Made by a program: the position numbers and the translations under genes. Under the pieces are notes generated by a model. The model searched no databases. It had not been told where the DNA came from and worked only from the letters and a program-made list of their open reading frames with translations. A DNA stretch of 42,682 bases from Acidimicrobiaceae bacterium (GTDB taxonomy: Bacteria > Actinomycetota > Acidimicrobiia > Acidimicrobiales > RAAP-2): contig PLZW01000031.1 in the NCBI GenBank assembly GCA_003153575.1, positions 1 through 42,682 on the forward strand. Direction: 5' to 3'. Of this stretch, positions 9,677 to 18,606 are shown one piece after another (within the stretch, counting starts at the first letter, position 1; every line of letters starts with the position of its first letter).

Positions 9677-10842
9677 GATGTGGTCCTGTTCTCGTCGATG
9701 TAGCCGTAGCCGAGCTCCACGCCCATGACCACACCGGTGCCATCGGCCAGGCCGAGCCCGCACTCGATCGACACCAGCGGTCCGGCCATGTGGTCGGCCA
9801 CCGCGGCGTGGTCGTGGGCGACCTCGATCCCGCCGCGGCAGACCGTGGTGCCGCCGTAGGCGATGGTCAGCCGGTCCATGATGAACTCCACCCCGGCCGA
9901 GCCCAGTTCGCTGGCCACCCGTCCCCAGTACGGGTCGGCCCCGTTGATCGAGCACTTCACCAGCAGCGAGTCGGCCACCTTGCGGGCGGCCCGGTGGGCC
10001 TCGCCGTCCGAACGGGCCCCGACCACCTGCACCTGGAAGATCCGCGACGAACCCTCGGCGTCGGCCGCCATCTGGCCGGCCAGATCGGCGCACGCCTCGG
10101 TGACGGCGGTCGCCACCACATTCGGGTCACTCAGTCCCGCTCTCCCCGAGGCCATAAGCACCACGGTGTCGTTGGTCGACGTGCAGCCGTCCACCGTCAT
10201 CGAGTTGAACGAGTCAGCGACGGCCGAGCGGAGCAGGTCGGCCAAGGGGCCCGGCTCGACGGCCGCATCGGTGGTCAGGAAGGCCAGCATCGTGGCCATG
10301 TTCGGCGCCAGCATCCCCGCCCCCTTGGCCATCCCGGCCACGGTGAACGTCGGGTACGTGACCAGCACCTCCTTGCGGCCGGAGTCCGTGGTCAGGATGC
10401 CCCGGGCCGCGTCGGCGCCGGCATCGGGCCCACCGGCCCGGGCGGCCACCAGCCGCGGGATGCCCGCCTCGATCGGCGCCATCGGCAGGGGGATGCCGAT
10501 CAGGCCGGTCGAGCACACCAGGACCTGGTCCTCGGCCACGCCGAGCCCGTCGGCCGCCAGCCGGCACATGGCGACGGCATCGGCCCGACCCCGGTCGCCG
10601 GTGGCCGCGTTCGCATTGCCGCTCGACACCACGACGGCGGTGGCCCGACCGCCGTTGGCCGCCATGTGCTCCCGGCTGACCTGGACCGGAGCCGCACAGG
10701 CCAGGTTCTGGGTGAATGTGGCGGCGGTCGGGACCGGACGCCCGTCGTCGGTAGCGAGGAGCGCCAGGTCGAGGGCCCCGGATGCCTTGATGCCGGCGGC
10801 CACGCCGGCGGCCACGAACCCGTCGGGGGTGGTGATGCTCAC
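9673..10842 (-). CDS. argJ: Glutamate N-acetyltransferase / amino-acid acetyltransferase (ArgJ)
   Basis: A 389-residue ornithine acetyltransferase that moves the acetyl group from N-acetylornithine to glutamate, making the pathway cyclic. The self-cleavage and nucleophile site is NMATML with Thr184, preceded by the KGAGMLAP motif. DSFNSMTVDGCTSTNDT and the C-terminal NGADPYWGR segment are also conserved. Many actinobacterial ArgJ proteins are bifunctional; no argA-like gene is in the window. The GTG start at 10842 overlaps the argC stop (GTGA). Confidence 0.96.
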   Translation of the reverse strand: MSITTPDGFVAAGVAAGIKASGALDLALLATDDGRPVPTAATFTQNLACAAPVQVSREHMAANGGRATAVVVSSGNANAATGDRGRADAVAMCRLAADGLGVAEDQVLVCSTGLIGIPLPMAPIEAGIPRLVAARAGGPDAGADAARGILTTDSGRKEVLVTYPTFTVAGMAKGAGMLAPNMATMLAFLTTDAAVEPGPLADLLRSAVADSFNSMTVDGCTSTNDTVVLMASGRAGLSDPNVVATAVTEACADLAGQMAADAEGSSRIFQVQVVGARSDGEAHRAARKVADSLLVKCSINGADPYWGRVASELGSAGVEFIMDRLTIAYGGTTVCRGGIEVAHDHAAVADHMAGPLVSIECGLGLADGTGVVMGVELGYGYIDENRTTS

Positions 10843-11885
10843 GGGTACACCCCCGCCACCGGCAGACCGGCGCCCTCGGGTAGGGCCAGGGCCAGATTGG
10901 CGCACTGCACGGCCTGGCCGGCCGCTCCTTTGATCAGGTTGTCGATGGCCGCCAGCGCCACCACCCACCCGGTGCGGGGATCGACCCGGACGGTCAGGTG
11001 CGCGGAGTTCGAGCCACTGGCCGCCTTGGTCGACGGCAGGCCGTCGGACACCACGACGAACGCCTCGTCGTCGTACCGTACGTGCAGGAGCTGCATGGCG
11101 TCCTCCGTGGTCAGTGCGCCGGGTTCGGCGGGGCGGGCGTAGCAGGTGGCCAGGATGCCCCGCACCATGGGGGCGAGGTGGGGCGTGAACAGAACGGTGG
11201 CGCCGAGGCCCTGCTCCATCTCGGCGGTGTGGCGGTGGTCGAGCAGGCCGTAGGCCACGAAGTCCTCGTCCACGGTGGCGAAGTGGAGGCTGTCCTTGGG
11301 GGCCCGGCCGGCTCCCGAGGTGCCGCTGGCTGCGTCCACGATCAGCGCCGGTGCCCCGTCGGCCGGCAGTTCGAGTGCCCCGGCGTCGACCAGCGGGGCG
11401 AGGGCCAGCAGGGCCGCCGTCGGATAGCACCCCGGGGCGGCGATCCGGGTGGCCCCGAGCAGCTCGTCGCGGTGCAGCTCCGGCAAGCCGTACACGAACG
11501 TGTCGAGTAGTTCGGGCACCAGATGCGCCTCGCCGTACCAGGTCGGGTACAGCGCCGGGTCCCGGAGGCGGAAGTCGGCGGCCAGATCGACGACGACCCC
11601 CACGCGGTCCACGAGGTCGGGCACCAGATGCTGGGACTGCCCGTGGGGCAGCGCGAGGAAGACCACGTCCAGCCCGTCCAGGGCGTCCGCTTCGGTGGGT
11701 CCGTAGACCAGGTCGGGGTAGGCGGCCGCCAATGAGGGCGTGTGCGCCGCCACCGCCTGCCCGACGTTCGACCCGGCGGTGGCCACCGCGACGTCGAGGT
11801 CCGGGTGCCCCGCGCACAGGCGCAGCAGCTCCGCGCCGCCGTACCCCGAGGCTCCGACGATCCCGACCTTGGTCACTCCCGACAT
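10839..11885 (-). CDS. argC: N-acetyl-gamma-glutamyl-phosphate reductase
   Basis: A 348-residue NADPH-dependent reductase, the first gene of the arginine operon. It has the Rossmann motif GIVGASGYGGAELLR, the catalytic Cys153 in APGCYPTAA, and the conserved HTPHLAPM-like segment (FTPHLAPM). The ATG at 11885 has no Shine-Dalgarno; a TAGACT -10 box ends 6 bases before it, so the mRNA is probably leaderless. The promoter is overlapped by the four-half-site array described separately, which fits repression by ArgR. It faces the FAD oxidoreductase gene across 85 bases. Confidence 0.96.
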   Translation of the reverse strand: MSGVTKVGIVGASGYGGAELLRLCAGHPDLDVAVATAGSNVGQAVAAHTPSLAAAYPDLVYGPTEADALDGLDVVFLALPHGQSQHLVPDLVDRVGVVVDLAADFRLRDPALYPTWYGEAHLVPELLDTFVYGLPELHRDELLGATRIAAPGCYPTAALLALAPLVDAGALELPADGAPALIVDAASGTSGAGRAPKDSLHFATVDEDFVAYGLLDHRHTAEMEQGLGATVLFTPHLAPMVRGILATCYARPAEPGALTTEDAMQLLHVRYDDEAFVVVSDGLPSTKAASGSNSAHLTVRVDPRTGWVVALAAIDNLIKGAAGQAVQCANLALALPEGAGLPVAGVYP

Positions 11886-11886
11886 T

Positions 11887-11922
11887 CTGCAAGTCTATGC
11901 GATATTTCGCATGATTATGCAA
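11887..11922. promoter_or_regulatory. Candidate ArgR operator: four half-sites at 10-bp spacing
   Basis: Read on the plus strand, four 6-base half-sites are each separated by 4 bases: CTGCAA (11887-11892), ATGCGA (11897-11902), TCGCAT (11907-11912) and ATGCAA (11917-11922). The central pair is a perfect palindrome, ATGCGA-TATT-TCGCAT. The 10-bp period puts all sites on one helix face. It is A/T-rich against a GC-rich background and covers the argC -10 box. ArgR family boxes are imperfect 18-bp palindromes in tandem, which fits. ArgR binding is inference. Confidence 0.75.
11892..11897 (-). promoter_or_regulatory. argC -10 box (TAGACT), probable leaderless start
   Basis: The minus strand reads TAGACT, then 6 bases, then the argC ATG. 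A start 6-7 bases after the -10 would put the first transcribed base at the start codon. A poor -35 TTGCAT lies 19 bases upstream inside the operator. Absence of any Shine-Dalgarno supports a leaderless message. Confidence 0.5.
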
Positions 11923-11957
11923 GTCTTTCAAGTTTAAACGGCATCCACCCTGCCCGG

Positions 11958-11963
11958 TAGCGT
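11958..11963 (+). promoter_or_regulatory. -10 box (TAGCGT) of the FAD oxidoreductase gene
   Basis: TAGCGT is followed by 7 bases and the ATG at 11971, with no Shine-Dalgarno, again the leaderless arrangement. No good -35 is present (TTTAAA at 11933-11938 is 19 bases away). The box lies 36 bp from the last ArgR-like half-site, so an effect of ArgR on this gene is possible but unproven. Confidence 0.4.
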
Positions 11964-11970
11964 GGCCCGC

Positions 11971-13377
11971 ATGGACCGCGCCGAGGCCTTTGCCGACGCC
12001 ACTCCGCTGTCGTTCTGGCTGGACGACCCCGCGGCGCCGGAGCCGGCAATGCCCCTGGTGGGGCCGGTCACGGCCGATCTGGTGGTGGTGGGCGGCGGCT
12101 ACACCGGACTATGGGCGGCACTGCTGGCCAAGGGCGACGACCCGTCGGCTGACGTGGTGGTCCTGGAGGGCGACCGTTGCGGCTGGGCTGCCTCGGGACG
12201 CAACGGCGGCTTCTGCGCCGCCAGCCTCACCCATGGCCTCGGCAATGGCGCCGAACGCTTCCCGGACGAGATCCGGACCCTCGAACAACTCGGCCGACAG
12301 AACCTCGACGCCATCGAGATGGCGGTGGCGGACGAGGGAATCGACTGCGGCTTCGAGCGCACCGGCGAGCTCGACGTGGCCACCGAGCCGCACCAGGTGG
12401 CGTGGCTGCGCGACGCCGAGGCCCAATCCCGCGAGTTCGGGGCGGATCCCGTCTTCCTCGACGGCGACGAACTGCAGTCCGAGATCCACTCACCTGGGTT
12501 CCTGGCCGGACTCTGGGACCCCGACTCCTGCGCCCTGGTCAACCCGGCTCGGCTGGCCTGGGGCCTGCGGGCGGCCTGCGAGCGAGCCGGCGTGCGGATC
12601 TTCGAGCACACCACCGTCGACGGCCTCGGGCCCGACGGTCCGGGCACCTCGGCACCCATGGTGGTCCATGCCGCCCATGGCCGCGTCACGGCAACACGGG
12701 TAGTGTTGGCCACCAACGCCTCGCCCTCCCCCGTCAGACGACTCCGCAAGTACATCGTCCCGGTCTACGACTACGTGCTCATGACCGAACCGCTCACCCG
12801 GGCCCAGACGGAGTCGGTCGGCTGGCACCGGCGCCAGGGCATCGGCACCTCGGGCAACCAGTTCCTCTACTACCGCCGGACGGCCGACAACCGCATCCTG
12901 TTCGGCGGCTACGACGCCGTCTACCACTACGGCAGTTCGATGGGTCCCTCGCTCGAGCAGCGGCCGGCGACGTTCACGCTGCTGTCGACTTTGTTCGCCG
13001 GGACGTTCCCGTCGCTCGAGGACGTGCGATTCACCCACTCCTGGTCGGGGGCCATCGACACGTGCACGCGCTTCTGCGCGTTCTTCGACCGCTCGTCCGA
13101 CGGCCGGGTGTCATCGGCTGCCGGCTACACCGGCCTGGGGGTGGGCGCCTCCCGCTTCGGTGCCTGTGTGGCGCTCGACCTGGTGTCCGGTGCCGAGACC
13201 GAACTGACCCGGCTGCGGTTCGTCCGGTCCAAGCCCATTCCGTTCCCTCCCGAGCCGATGCGGTCGATCGGGATCAACTTGACCCGGTGGTCGATGGCCC
13301 GGGCCGACGCCCGCCACGGGAAACGCAACCTGTGGCTGCAGGCCCTCGACGCCGTCGGGCTGGGCTTCGACTCGTGA
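11971..13377 (+). CDS. FAD-dependent amine oxidoreductase, DAO family (gamma-glutamylputrescine oxidase-like)
   Basis: A 468-residue flavoprotein of the D-amino-acid oxidase/GlpD fold. The FAD-binding dinucleotide motif is DLVVVGGGYTGLWAALLA near residue 36, and GWAASGRNGGFCAA is the second FAD-contact segment typical of the PuuB-like branch. The C-terminal part has HSWSGAIDTCTRF and AAGYTGLGVGASRFG, the flavin-contact end. PuuB-like enzymes oxidise N-acylated polyamines or amino acids to aldehydes; the real substrate cannot be read from sequence. I take ATG 11971 rather than GTG 11962 from the -10 spacing. It diverges from argC, and a HAD phosphatase follows 16 bases downstream. Confidence 0.85.
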   Translation: MDRAEAFADATPLSFWLDDPAAPEPAMPLVGPVTADLVVVGGGYTGLWAALLAKGDDPSADVVVLEGDRCGWAASGRNGGFCAASLTHGLGNGAERFPDEIRTLEQLGRQNLDAIEMAVADEGIDCGFERTGELDVATEPHQVAWLRDAEAQSREFGADPVFLDGDELQSEIHSPGFLAGLWDPDSCALVNPARLAWGLRAACERAGVRIFEHTTVDGLGPDGPGTSAPMVVHAAHGRVTATRVVLATNASPSPVRRLRKYIVPVYDYVLMTEPLTRAQTESVGWHRRQGIGTSGNQFLYYRRTADNRILFGGYDAVYHYGSSMGPSLEQRPATFTLLSTLFAGTFPSLEDVRFTHSWSGAIDTCTRFCAFFDRSSDGRVSSAAGYTGLGVGASRFGACVALDLVSGAETELTRLRFVRSKPIPFPPEPMRSIGINLTRWSMARADARHGKRNLWLQALDAVGLGFDS

Positions 13378-13393
13378 CGGGGACCGACCGGGG

Positions 13394-14053
13394 ATGGCGT
13401 TGCCGGTGACCCACGACAGCGGACTGGTCATCTTCGACTGCGACGGCGTGCTGGTCGACTCCGAGCGCCTGACCGTCCGCACCGAGTCGGCCATCCTGAC
13501 CCGGCTCGGGTGGCCGATGTCGGAGGTCGAGGTCGTCGAGCGGTTCGTCGGGAGATCGGCCGGCTACATGCACGCCGAGGTCGAGCGCCACCTCGGCCGC
13601 CCGGTGGACTGGGACCGCGAGTTCGAGGCACCCACCCGGGCCGCGCTCGAACAGGACCTCACCCCGGTCGACGGGATCGTCGAAGCACTGGACGCCATCA
13701 CCCGGCCGACCTGTGTCGCCTCCAGTGGCAGCCACGACAAGATGGCGTTCACCCTCGGGCGGACCGGGCTCTTCGACCGGTTCGCCGGTCGGATCTTCAG
13801 CGTCGACGAGGTCGCGCACGGCAAGCCGGCGCCCGACATCTTCCTGCACGCAGCACGCGGCATGGGTGTCGACCCGATCGGCTGCGTGGTGGTCGAGGAC
13901 AGCCCGTCCGGGGTGGCCGCCGGGTGCGCCGCCGGCATACGGGTCATCGCCTACGCCGGCGGCGTGACCCCCGCCCACCGTCTGGCCTCCGACGGCGTGG
14001 TCGTCATCGACGACATGCGATCACTGGTCGGATTATTGGGCGCCGGGTCATGA
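13394..14053 (+). CDS. HAD-superfamily phosphatase, beta-phosphoglucomutase-like
   Basis: A 219-residue HAD subfamily IA hydrolase. Motif I is FDCDGVLVDSE with Asp15 as nucleophile and Asp17 as acid/base. Motif II is the serine of VASSGS, motif III the lysine of HGKPAPD, and motif IV VEDSPSGVAAG. The helical cap between motifs I and II is of the C1 type. Likely substrates are small phosphosugars or similar; no specific one can be named. It follows the FAD oxidoreductase closely and is probably co-transcribed. It ends 30 bases from the convergent pheT stop. Confidence 0.85.
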   Translation: MALPVTHDSGLVIFDCDGVLVDSERLTVRTESAILTRLGWPMSEVEVVERFVGRSAGYMHAEVERHLGRPVDWDREFEAPTRAALEQDLTPVDGIVEALDAITRPTCVASSGSHDKMAFTLGRTGLFDRFAGRIFSVDEVAHGKPAPDIFLHAARGMGVDPIGCVVVEDSPSGVAAGCAAGIRVIAYAGGVTPAHRLASDGVVVIDDMRSLVGLLGAGS

Positions 14054-14056
14054 CGT

Positions 14057-14100
14057 GGGCCACATCCGCCCCGCCCGCGGCGCTCAGCGCAGTGTGGCCC
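14057..14100. terminator. Stem structure at the HAD/pheT convergent junction
   Basis: GGGCCACA (14057-14064) is the exact reverse complement of TGTGGCCC (14093-14100). The interval contains a second hairpin, GCGCT-C-AGCGC (14080-14090). The structure spans the 30-base gap and the last codons of pheT, a plausible two-way terminator. No U-tracts are present. Confidence 0.4.
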
Positions 14101-16612
14101 CGTGCGACTGCTCGACGGCGGTGATGCAGGCCGACCGCAGGCCCCCGATCTCGTCGTCGGTCAGAGTCCGGTCGGAGGCGCAGAACCGCAGCCGGTAGGC
14201 GAGGCTGCGGGTCGCGGGGCCCAGCGACTCGCCCCGGTAGACGTCGAACAGCTGGACCGACTCGAGCAGCTCGCCCCCGGCGACCTGCAGCGTGGCCTCG
14301 ACCGTGCCCGCCGGAACCTCATCGTGCACCACGAAGGCGAGGTCGAAGTCCGAGGAGGGGAATCGGCTGATCGGGGCCGACTCGAGCGGCTTGCGCCGTG
14401 CCTCGTCGGGATCCAGGACGGTGGCGAGGTCGAGGTCGAGCCAACCCACGCGCCGCGGGCGGCCGTCGGTGCCGACCAGACCGGAGGTCTCGACGAACGT
14501 CGGGTCGAGCTCACCCACCTCGCCGAGCACCACGCGTCGTGCGCGGCCGCGGGCCGGCGGGCCGACCAGGGCAGCCGAACGGAACTCGTGGCTCACCCGT
14601 GCTCCCCCGCCGCGGCGCGGCCCCTGCTCCATCGTCCATCCGACGAGGCCCAACGCGTCGGCCACCGTGCGCCAGGCGGCCACGGCGGACCAGGCGTCGT
14701 CGCCCTCGCCGGCGAACACGGCGCACAACCGCTCCTCCTCGACCGCCAGGGGACCGTCGCCGTCAGGGATCTCGGGCAACCGGAACACCGACCCCACCTC
14801 GAACAGGCGCACGTCGCCCTGGCGGCGGTCCGCGTTGTACAGCACGGCCTGCACCAGGCCCGGGGCCATCGACGACCGCAGGAAGCGTTCGGCGTCGACC
14901 AGGGGGTTGGTGATCTCGACGTACGGCGGGGCGAACCCGGCGGCCAGTTGATCCGCCTCGGTCACGAACGCCGCCGTCCAGGCCTCGGAGGCCCCGAGCC
15001 CGCACAGCACGTCCTTGATCCGCCGCCGCTCCCGTTGGTACGGGGTGAGCCGCCCGGGCTGGGGCCAGGCGGGGTGCCGACGCGGCAGCCGGGCGTACCC
15101 GTACGTGCGGGCCACCTCCTCGGCCAGGTCGGCCTCGCCCATGGGGGCGGGGCGGATATCAGGTCGGAAGGTCGGGACGACCACCTCGACCGGATCGTCG
15201 TCGCCGCCGGTCGGCCGGACCTCCATGCCGAGCGGCGCCAGCAGCCCGGCGATCTCGGCGGCCGTATGTGCGGTGCCGAGCAGACCGTTCACCCGGGAGG
15301 GTCGGACCGCCACCTCGAGGGGAGTCGGCACATCGCCCACGACGTCGAGCACGCCATCGGCCAGGGTCAGCCCGGATCCGCCGGTCAGGGCCAGCAGTTC
15401 GCAGAAGCGCTCGGCCGCCCGGTCGATGCCGGCCGGGTCGCAGCCGCGCTCGAACCGGGCCGACGCCTCGGTCCGCAGGTTCAGTCGCTTGGAGGTCCGG
15501 GCGATGGCCATGGGCACGAAGTAGGCGGCCTCGAGCAGGACCCGGGTGGTGCCGGCGCCGATCTCCGAGGTGGCACCGCCCATGATCCCGCCGATGCCCA
15601 CCGGTGCTCCGGTGGCATCGCAGATCAGGCAGTCCTGGCCGGTGTCGCCCAGTCCCGGTCCGGGACGCCCGAGCATCCGCTCGACGCCGTCCAGGGTGGT
15701 GACCGTCTCGCCGGCCCCGGCCCGGCGGATCACGAGGCCGCCACCGGCCAGCTGGTCGAGGTCGTAGGGATGGGTCGGCTGGCCGAGCTCCAGCATCACG
15801 TAGTTGGAGGCGTCCACGACGTTGTTGATCGGGCGCATGCCGGCGGCCACCAGCCGACGGGCCAGCCACTCCGGCGAGTCCCCGACCTGCACCCCGGTCA
15901 GCACCCGGGCGGTGAAGCGCGGGCACAGGTCGGGGTCGTCCACCCGGACCGATGTCAACGTGGCGACGGCCGGTCCCGTAGCGGGGACGGCGGCCCCCGC
16001 CGCGTCCGGTGCCACCCGGGCCAGCAGGGCCGGGGTGGACGGCACCGCGAACTGGAGTTCCAGCCGTGCCGCCAGGTCGCGGGCCACTCCGGCCATGCAC
16101 CAGGCGTCGGGCCGGTTGGCCTCGACGGCCACGTCGAAGACCACGTCTGGCTCGATCCCCAGCACATCGGTCAGCTTCGCACCCGGGACCGCACCGTCGG
16201 CGTCCAGGATCAGGATCCCGCCGCGGTCCTCGCCGAGCCGCAGCTCGGGCCCCGAGCACAGCATCCCGTTGGAGACGACGCCCTTCATCTTCCGCTTCCC
16301 GATGGCGAAGCCCCCGGGCAGCACCGACCCGACCGGCGCCAGGGGCACCAGGTCCCCGACGGCAAAGTTCCAGGCGCCGCAGACGACCTCGACCGGACCG
16401 GTACCGTCGGAAACGACGACCAGTCTGATCTTGTCCGCCCCGTCGATGGGACGGATCTCCTCGACTCTCGCCACGACCACGTCGCCCAGGCCCTCGCCCA
16501 CGTGCTCGACGCCCTCGACGACCAGTCCGAGGTCGTCGAGGGTGGCGGCGATGGCCGCGGCGTCACCCTCGAAGGGTGCGAAGTCTCGGAGCCAGGAAAG
16601 GGGAACTCGCAA
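14084..16612 (-). CDS. pheT: Phenylalanine-tRNA ligase beta subunit
   Basis: The 842-residue beta chain of the alpha2-beta2 PheRS. Residues about 1-40 and the following region (about 41-150, VVVARVEEIRP...VVCGAWNF) form the N-terminal and EMAP-like tRNA-binding domain. The B3/B4 editing region (RPDAW, GIGGIMGG) and the B5 domain lie in the middle, and a ferredoxin-fold anticodon-binding domain closes the C-terminus (FPSSDFDLAFV...RLRFCASDRTLTD). The start is TTG at 16612 with AGGA 5 bases upstream, and the protein begins with the family's usual RVPLSWL. It lies 24 bases after pheS. Confidence 0.97.
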   Translation of the reverse strand: MRVPLSWLRDFAPFEGDAAAIAATLDDLGLVVEGVEHVGEGLGDVVVARVEEIRPIDGADKIRLVVVSDGTGPVEVVCGAWNFAVGDLVPLAPVGSVLPGGFAIGKRKMKGVVSNGMLCSGPELRLGEDRGGILILDADGAVPGAKLTDVLGIEPDVVFDVAVEANRPDAWCMAGVARDLAARLELQFAVPSTPALLARVAPDAAGAAVPATGPAVATLTSVRVDDPDLCPRFTARVLTGVQVGDSPEWLARRLVAAGMRPINNVVDASNYVMLELGQPTHPYDLDQLAGGGLVIRRAGAGETVTTLDGVERMLGRPGPGLGDTGQDCLICDATGAPVGIGGIMGGATSEIGAGTTRVLLEAAYFVPMAIARTSKRLNLRTEASARFERGCDPAGIDRAAERFCELLALTGGSGLTLADGVLDVVGDVPTPLEVAVRPSRVNGLLGTAHTAAEIAGLLAPLGMEVRPTGGDDDPVEVVVPTFRPDIRPAPMGEADLAEEVARTYGYARLPRRHPAWPQPGRLTPYQRERRRIKDVLCGLGASEAWTAAFVTEADQLAAGFAPPYVEITNPLVDAERFLRSSMAPGLVQAVLYNADRRQGDVRLFEVGSVFRLPEIPDGDGPLAVEEERLCAVFAGEGDDAWSAVAAWRTVADALGLVGWTMEQGPRRGGGARVSHEFRSAALVGPPARGRARRVVLGEVGELDPTFVETSGLVGTDGRPRRVGWLDLDLATVLDPDEARRKPLESAPISRFPSSDFDLAFVVHDEVPAGTVEATLQVAGGELLESVQLFDVYRGESLGPATRSLAYRLRFCASDRTLTDDEIGGLRSACITAVEQSHGATLR

Positions 16613-16636
16613 CGCTGTCCTCTCGGGGTGCGCGCC

Positions 16637-17701
16637 TCAGAACTGGCGCAGGAATCGGATGTCGTTCTCGATGAGGGCCCGCATGTCGGCGATCTGGTGG
16701 CGCATCTGCGCGCACCGGTCGATCCCGAACCCGAAGGCGAACCCGGTCCACTCGTCGGCGTCGATGCCGACGGAGGCGAAGACGGCAGGGTCGACCATGC
16801 CGCACCCGCCGAGCTCGATCCATCCGGTCTGTGAGCACGTCCGGCAACCCTCGCCCTTGCAGATGGTGCAGGTGACCTCGAACTCGGCTGACGGCTCCGT
16901 GAAGGGGAAGTAGGCCGGACGCAGACGGGAGTGGATGTCCGGCCCGAAGTAGGCGGCGGTGAACGTCTCGATGGTGCCGGCCAGATCGGCGAAGGTGATC
17001 CCCCGGTCGACGACCAGGCCCTCGATCTGGTGGAACACGGCCAGATGACGGGCGTCGGGTGTGTCGCGCCGGTAGCACCGCCCGGGCATCACCGAGTGGA
17101 TCGGCAAGGTGCCGTCCAGCACGGCCCGCTCCATGAGATGGATCTGCACCGGCGACGTGTGGGTCCGCAACAGTGTCGACTCCGGCTCGCCCAGGTGCAG
17201 GTAGAAGGTGTCCCACATGCCCCGCGCCGGATGGGCCGGCGGGATGTTGAGGGCGCCGAAGTTGTACCAGTCGGACTCGATCTCCGGGCCTTCGGCCACT
17301 TCGAATCCCATCCCGACGAACACGTCCTCCAGGGCGTCGCGGGTCTGCGACACCAGATGGAGGTGGCCGCGTGCCACCGGCCCGGCCGCCTCGCCCGGCA
17401 CGTACTCGGTCAGGTCGAGCCGGGAGGCCGCCATCTCGGCCGACAGCTCGGCATAGCGGATCGCCGTGCGCCGTGCCTCGAGCAGGCCGTCCACCGTGGC
17501 CCTGGCCTCGTGCAGCTGGCGGCCGAGCTCCTTGCGGGCATCGGGGTCCATCGAACCGAGCGCACGGGACGCCTCGACCAGGGCGGACTTCTTGCCGGAC
17601 ACCACGGCCGCCACGTGGCGGAAGTCCTCGGTGGTGTCGGCCGCCGCGATGGCGACTCTCGCTTCGGCCACCAGGGCGTCGACGTCCACCGGACCGCTCA
17701 C
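16637..17701 (-). CDS. pheS: Phenylalanine-tRNA ligase alpha subunit
   Basis: The 354-residue catalytic chain of PheRS. An N-terminal helical region is followed by class II motifs: HTSPVQIHLM, motif 2 FHQIEGLVVD, and motif 3 GFAFGFGIDRCAQMRH. A cysteine-rich stretch, CTICKGEGCRTC, precedes the conserved GWIELGGCGMV, as in many bacterial PheS. The GTG start at 17701 overlaps the methyltransferase stop as GTGA, so the upstream extension of the frame is not coding. It forms an operon with pheT. Confidence 0.97.
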   Translation of the reverse strand: MSGPVDVDALVAEARVAIAAADTTEDFRHVAAVVSGKKSALVEASRALGSMDPDARKELGRQLHEARATVDGLLEARRTAIRYAELSAEMAASRLDLTEYVPGEAAGPVARGHLHLVSQTRDALEDVFVGMGFEVAEGPEIESDWYNFGALNIPPAHPARGMWDTFYLHLGEPESTLLRTHTSPVQIHLMERAVLDGTLPIHSVMPGRCYRRDTPDARHLAVFHQIEGLVVDRGITFADLAGTIETFTAAYFGPDIHSRLRPAYFPFTEPSAEFEVTCTICKGEGCRTCSQTGWIELGGCGMVDPAVFASVGIDADEWTGFAFGFGIDRCAQMRHQIADMRALIENDIRFLRQF

Positions 17702-18606
17702 CGGTGCACCCCGTCGTCGTCCGGTCGCACCGGTGCCTCGTCCATGGCGGACATCGTAGAGCGGGCCGGCTGGGTGGCCGACGACGTCCCGCCGTCCGGA
17801 AGCGCCACGGCGCGGCGTTGGCGCAGCGCTTCGAAGCACAGGACGGCGGCCGACACGCTCACGTTGAGGGACTCCGACCGTCCGGACATGGGGATGGTCA
17901 CGCCGACGTCGAGGCGGGCCACCAGGTCGTCGTCGAGTCCACCGGCCTCGTTCCCGAGCACCAGGGCCACCGGTACCGTCCAGTCGAAGGCGGCGTAGTC
18001 GGTGCCGTCGCGCACGACGGTGGCGACGGTGGTGAACCCCCGGTCGGCGAGCTCAGCCACTGCGGCTGTCGTGGTCCCGCCCTCGACGAGAGGCACGTGG
18101 AACAAGGACCCGGCCGTGGCCCGCACGCACTTCGGGTTGGTGGGATCGACCGTCCCGTCGCAGCACACGACGGCGTCGACGCCGGCGGCATCCGCCGTCC
18201 GGATCACCGTGCCCAGGTTGCCCGGGTCGCGCACGTCGACGCACACGACGACCAGCGTGGCGCCGTCCAGGGCGCCTACCGTGGCTGGCGCGTAGCCCAC
18301 CACGGCCAACAGGGGCTGGGGTGTCACGGTCGAGGCGACCCGCTCCATCACCCCGGGAGCGAGGTCGAAGACCCGCCCCCCCGAGGCGAGGACCCGATCG
18401 GTCACGTCGGCGACCGCCGGGACACCGGCCCCCTCGGGTGCGACGTAGACGGCCTCGATGGATGCACCGGCAGCCACGGCCACCGACAACAGCTCCGCTC
18501 CCTCGACCACCACCACCTGCTCTGTTGCCCGCAGGCCGCGCTTGCGCAGGAGCTGGCGGAGCCGCCGCACCCGTTGGTGGGTGAAGGGCAGTCCCGACTG
18601 GGTCAG
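17698..18606 (-). CDS. SpoU-family RNA 2'-O-methyltransferase (TrmH/TsnR-like)
   Basis: An RNA ribose methyltransferase of the SPOUT class. All three SpoU motifs are present: [29 protein letters not shown] and [18 protein letters not shown], which make the knotted SAM site and catalytic centre. The first 90 residues form the substrate-binding domain (VVVEGAELL). A Ser/Pro/Asp-rich tail of about 40 residues is extra. The first canonical start is GTG 18570 (290 residues) without a Shine-Dalgarno. A CTG at 18606, overlapping the rplT stop as CTGA, adds 12 residues of the length relatives have before the RVRRLRQLL helix. The target RNA is unknown; mycobacteria carry tsnR at this place. Confidence 0.9.
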   Translation of the reverse strand: MTQSGLPFTHQRVRRLRQLLRKRGLRATEQVVVVEGAELLSVAVAAGASIEAVYVAPEGAGVPAVADVTDRVLASGGRVFDLAPGVMERVASTVTPQPLLAVVGYAPATVGALDGATLVVVCVDVRDPGNLGTVIRTADAAGVDAVVCCDGTVDPTNPKCVRATAGSLFHVPLVEGGTTTAAVAELADRGFTTVATVVRDGTDYAAFDWTVPVALVLGNEAGGLDDDLVARLDVGVTIPMSGRSESLNVSVSAAVLCFEALRQRRAVALPDGGTSSATQPARSTMSAMDEAPVRPDDDGVHR

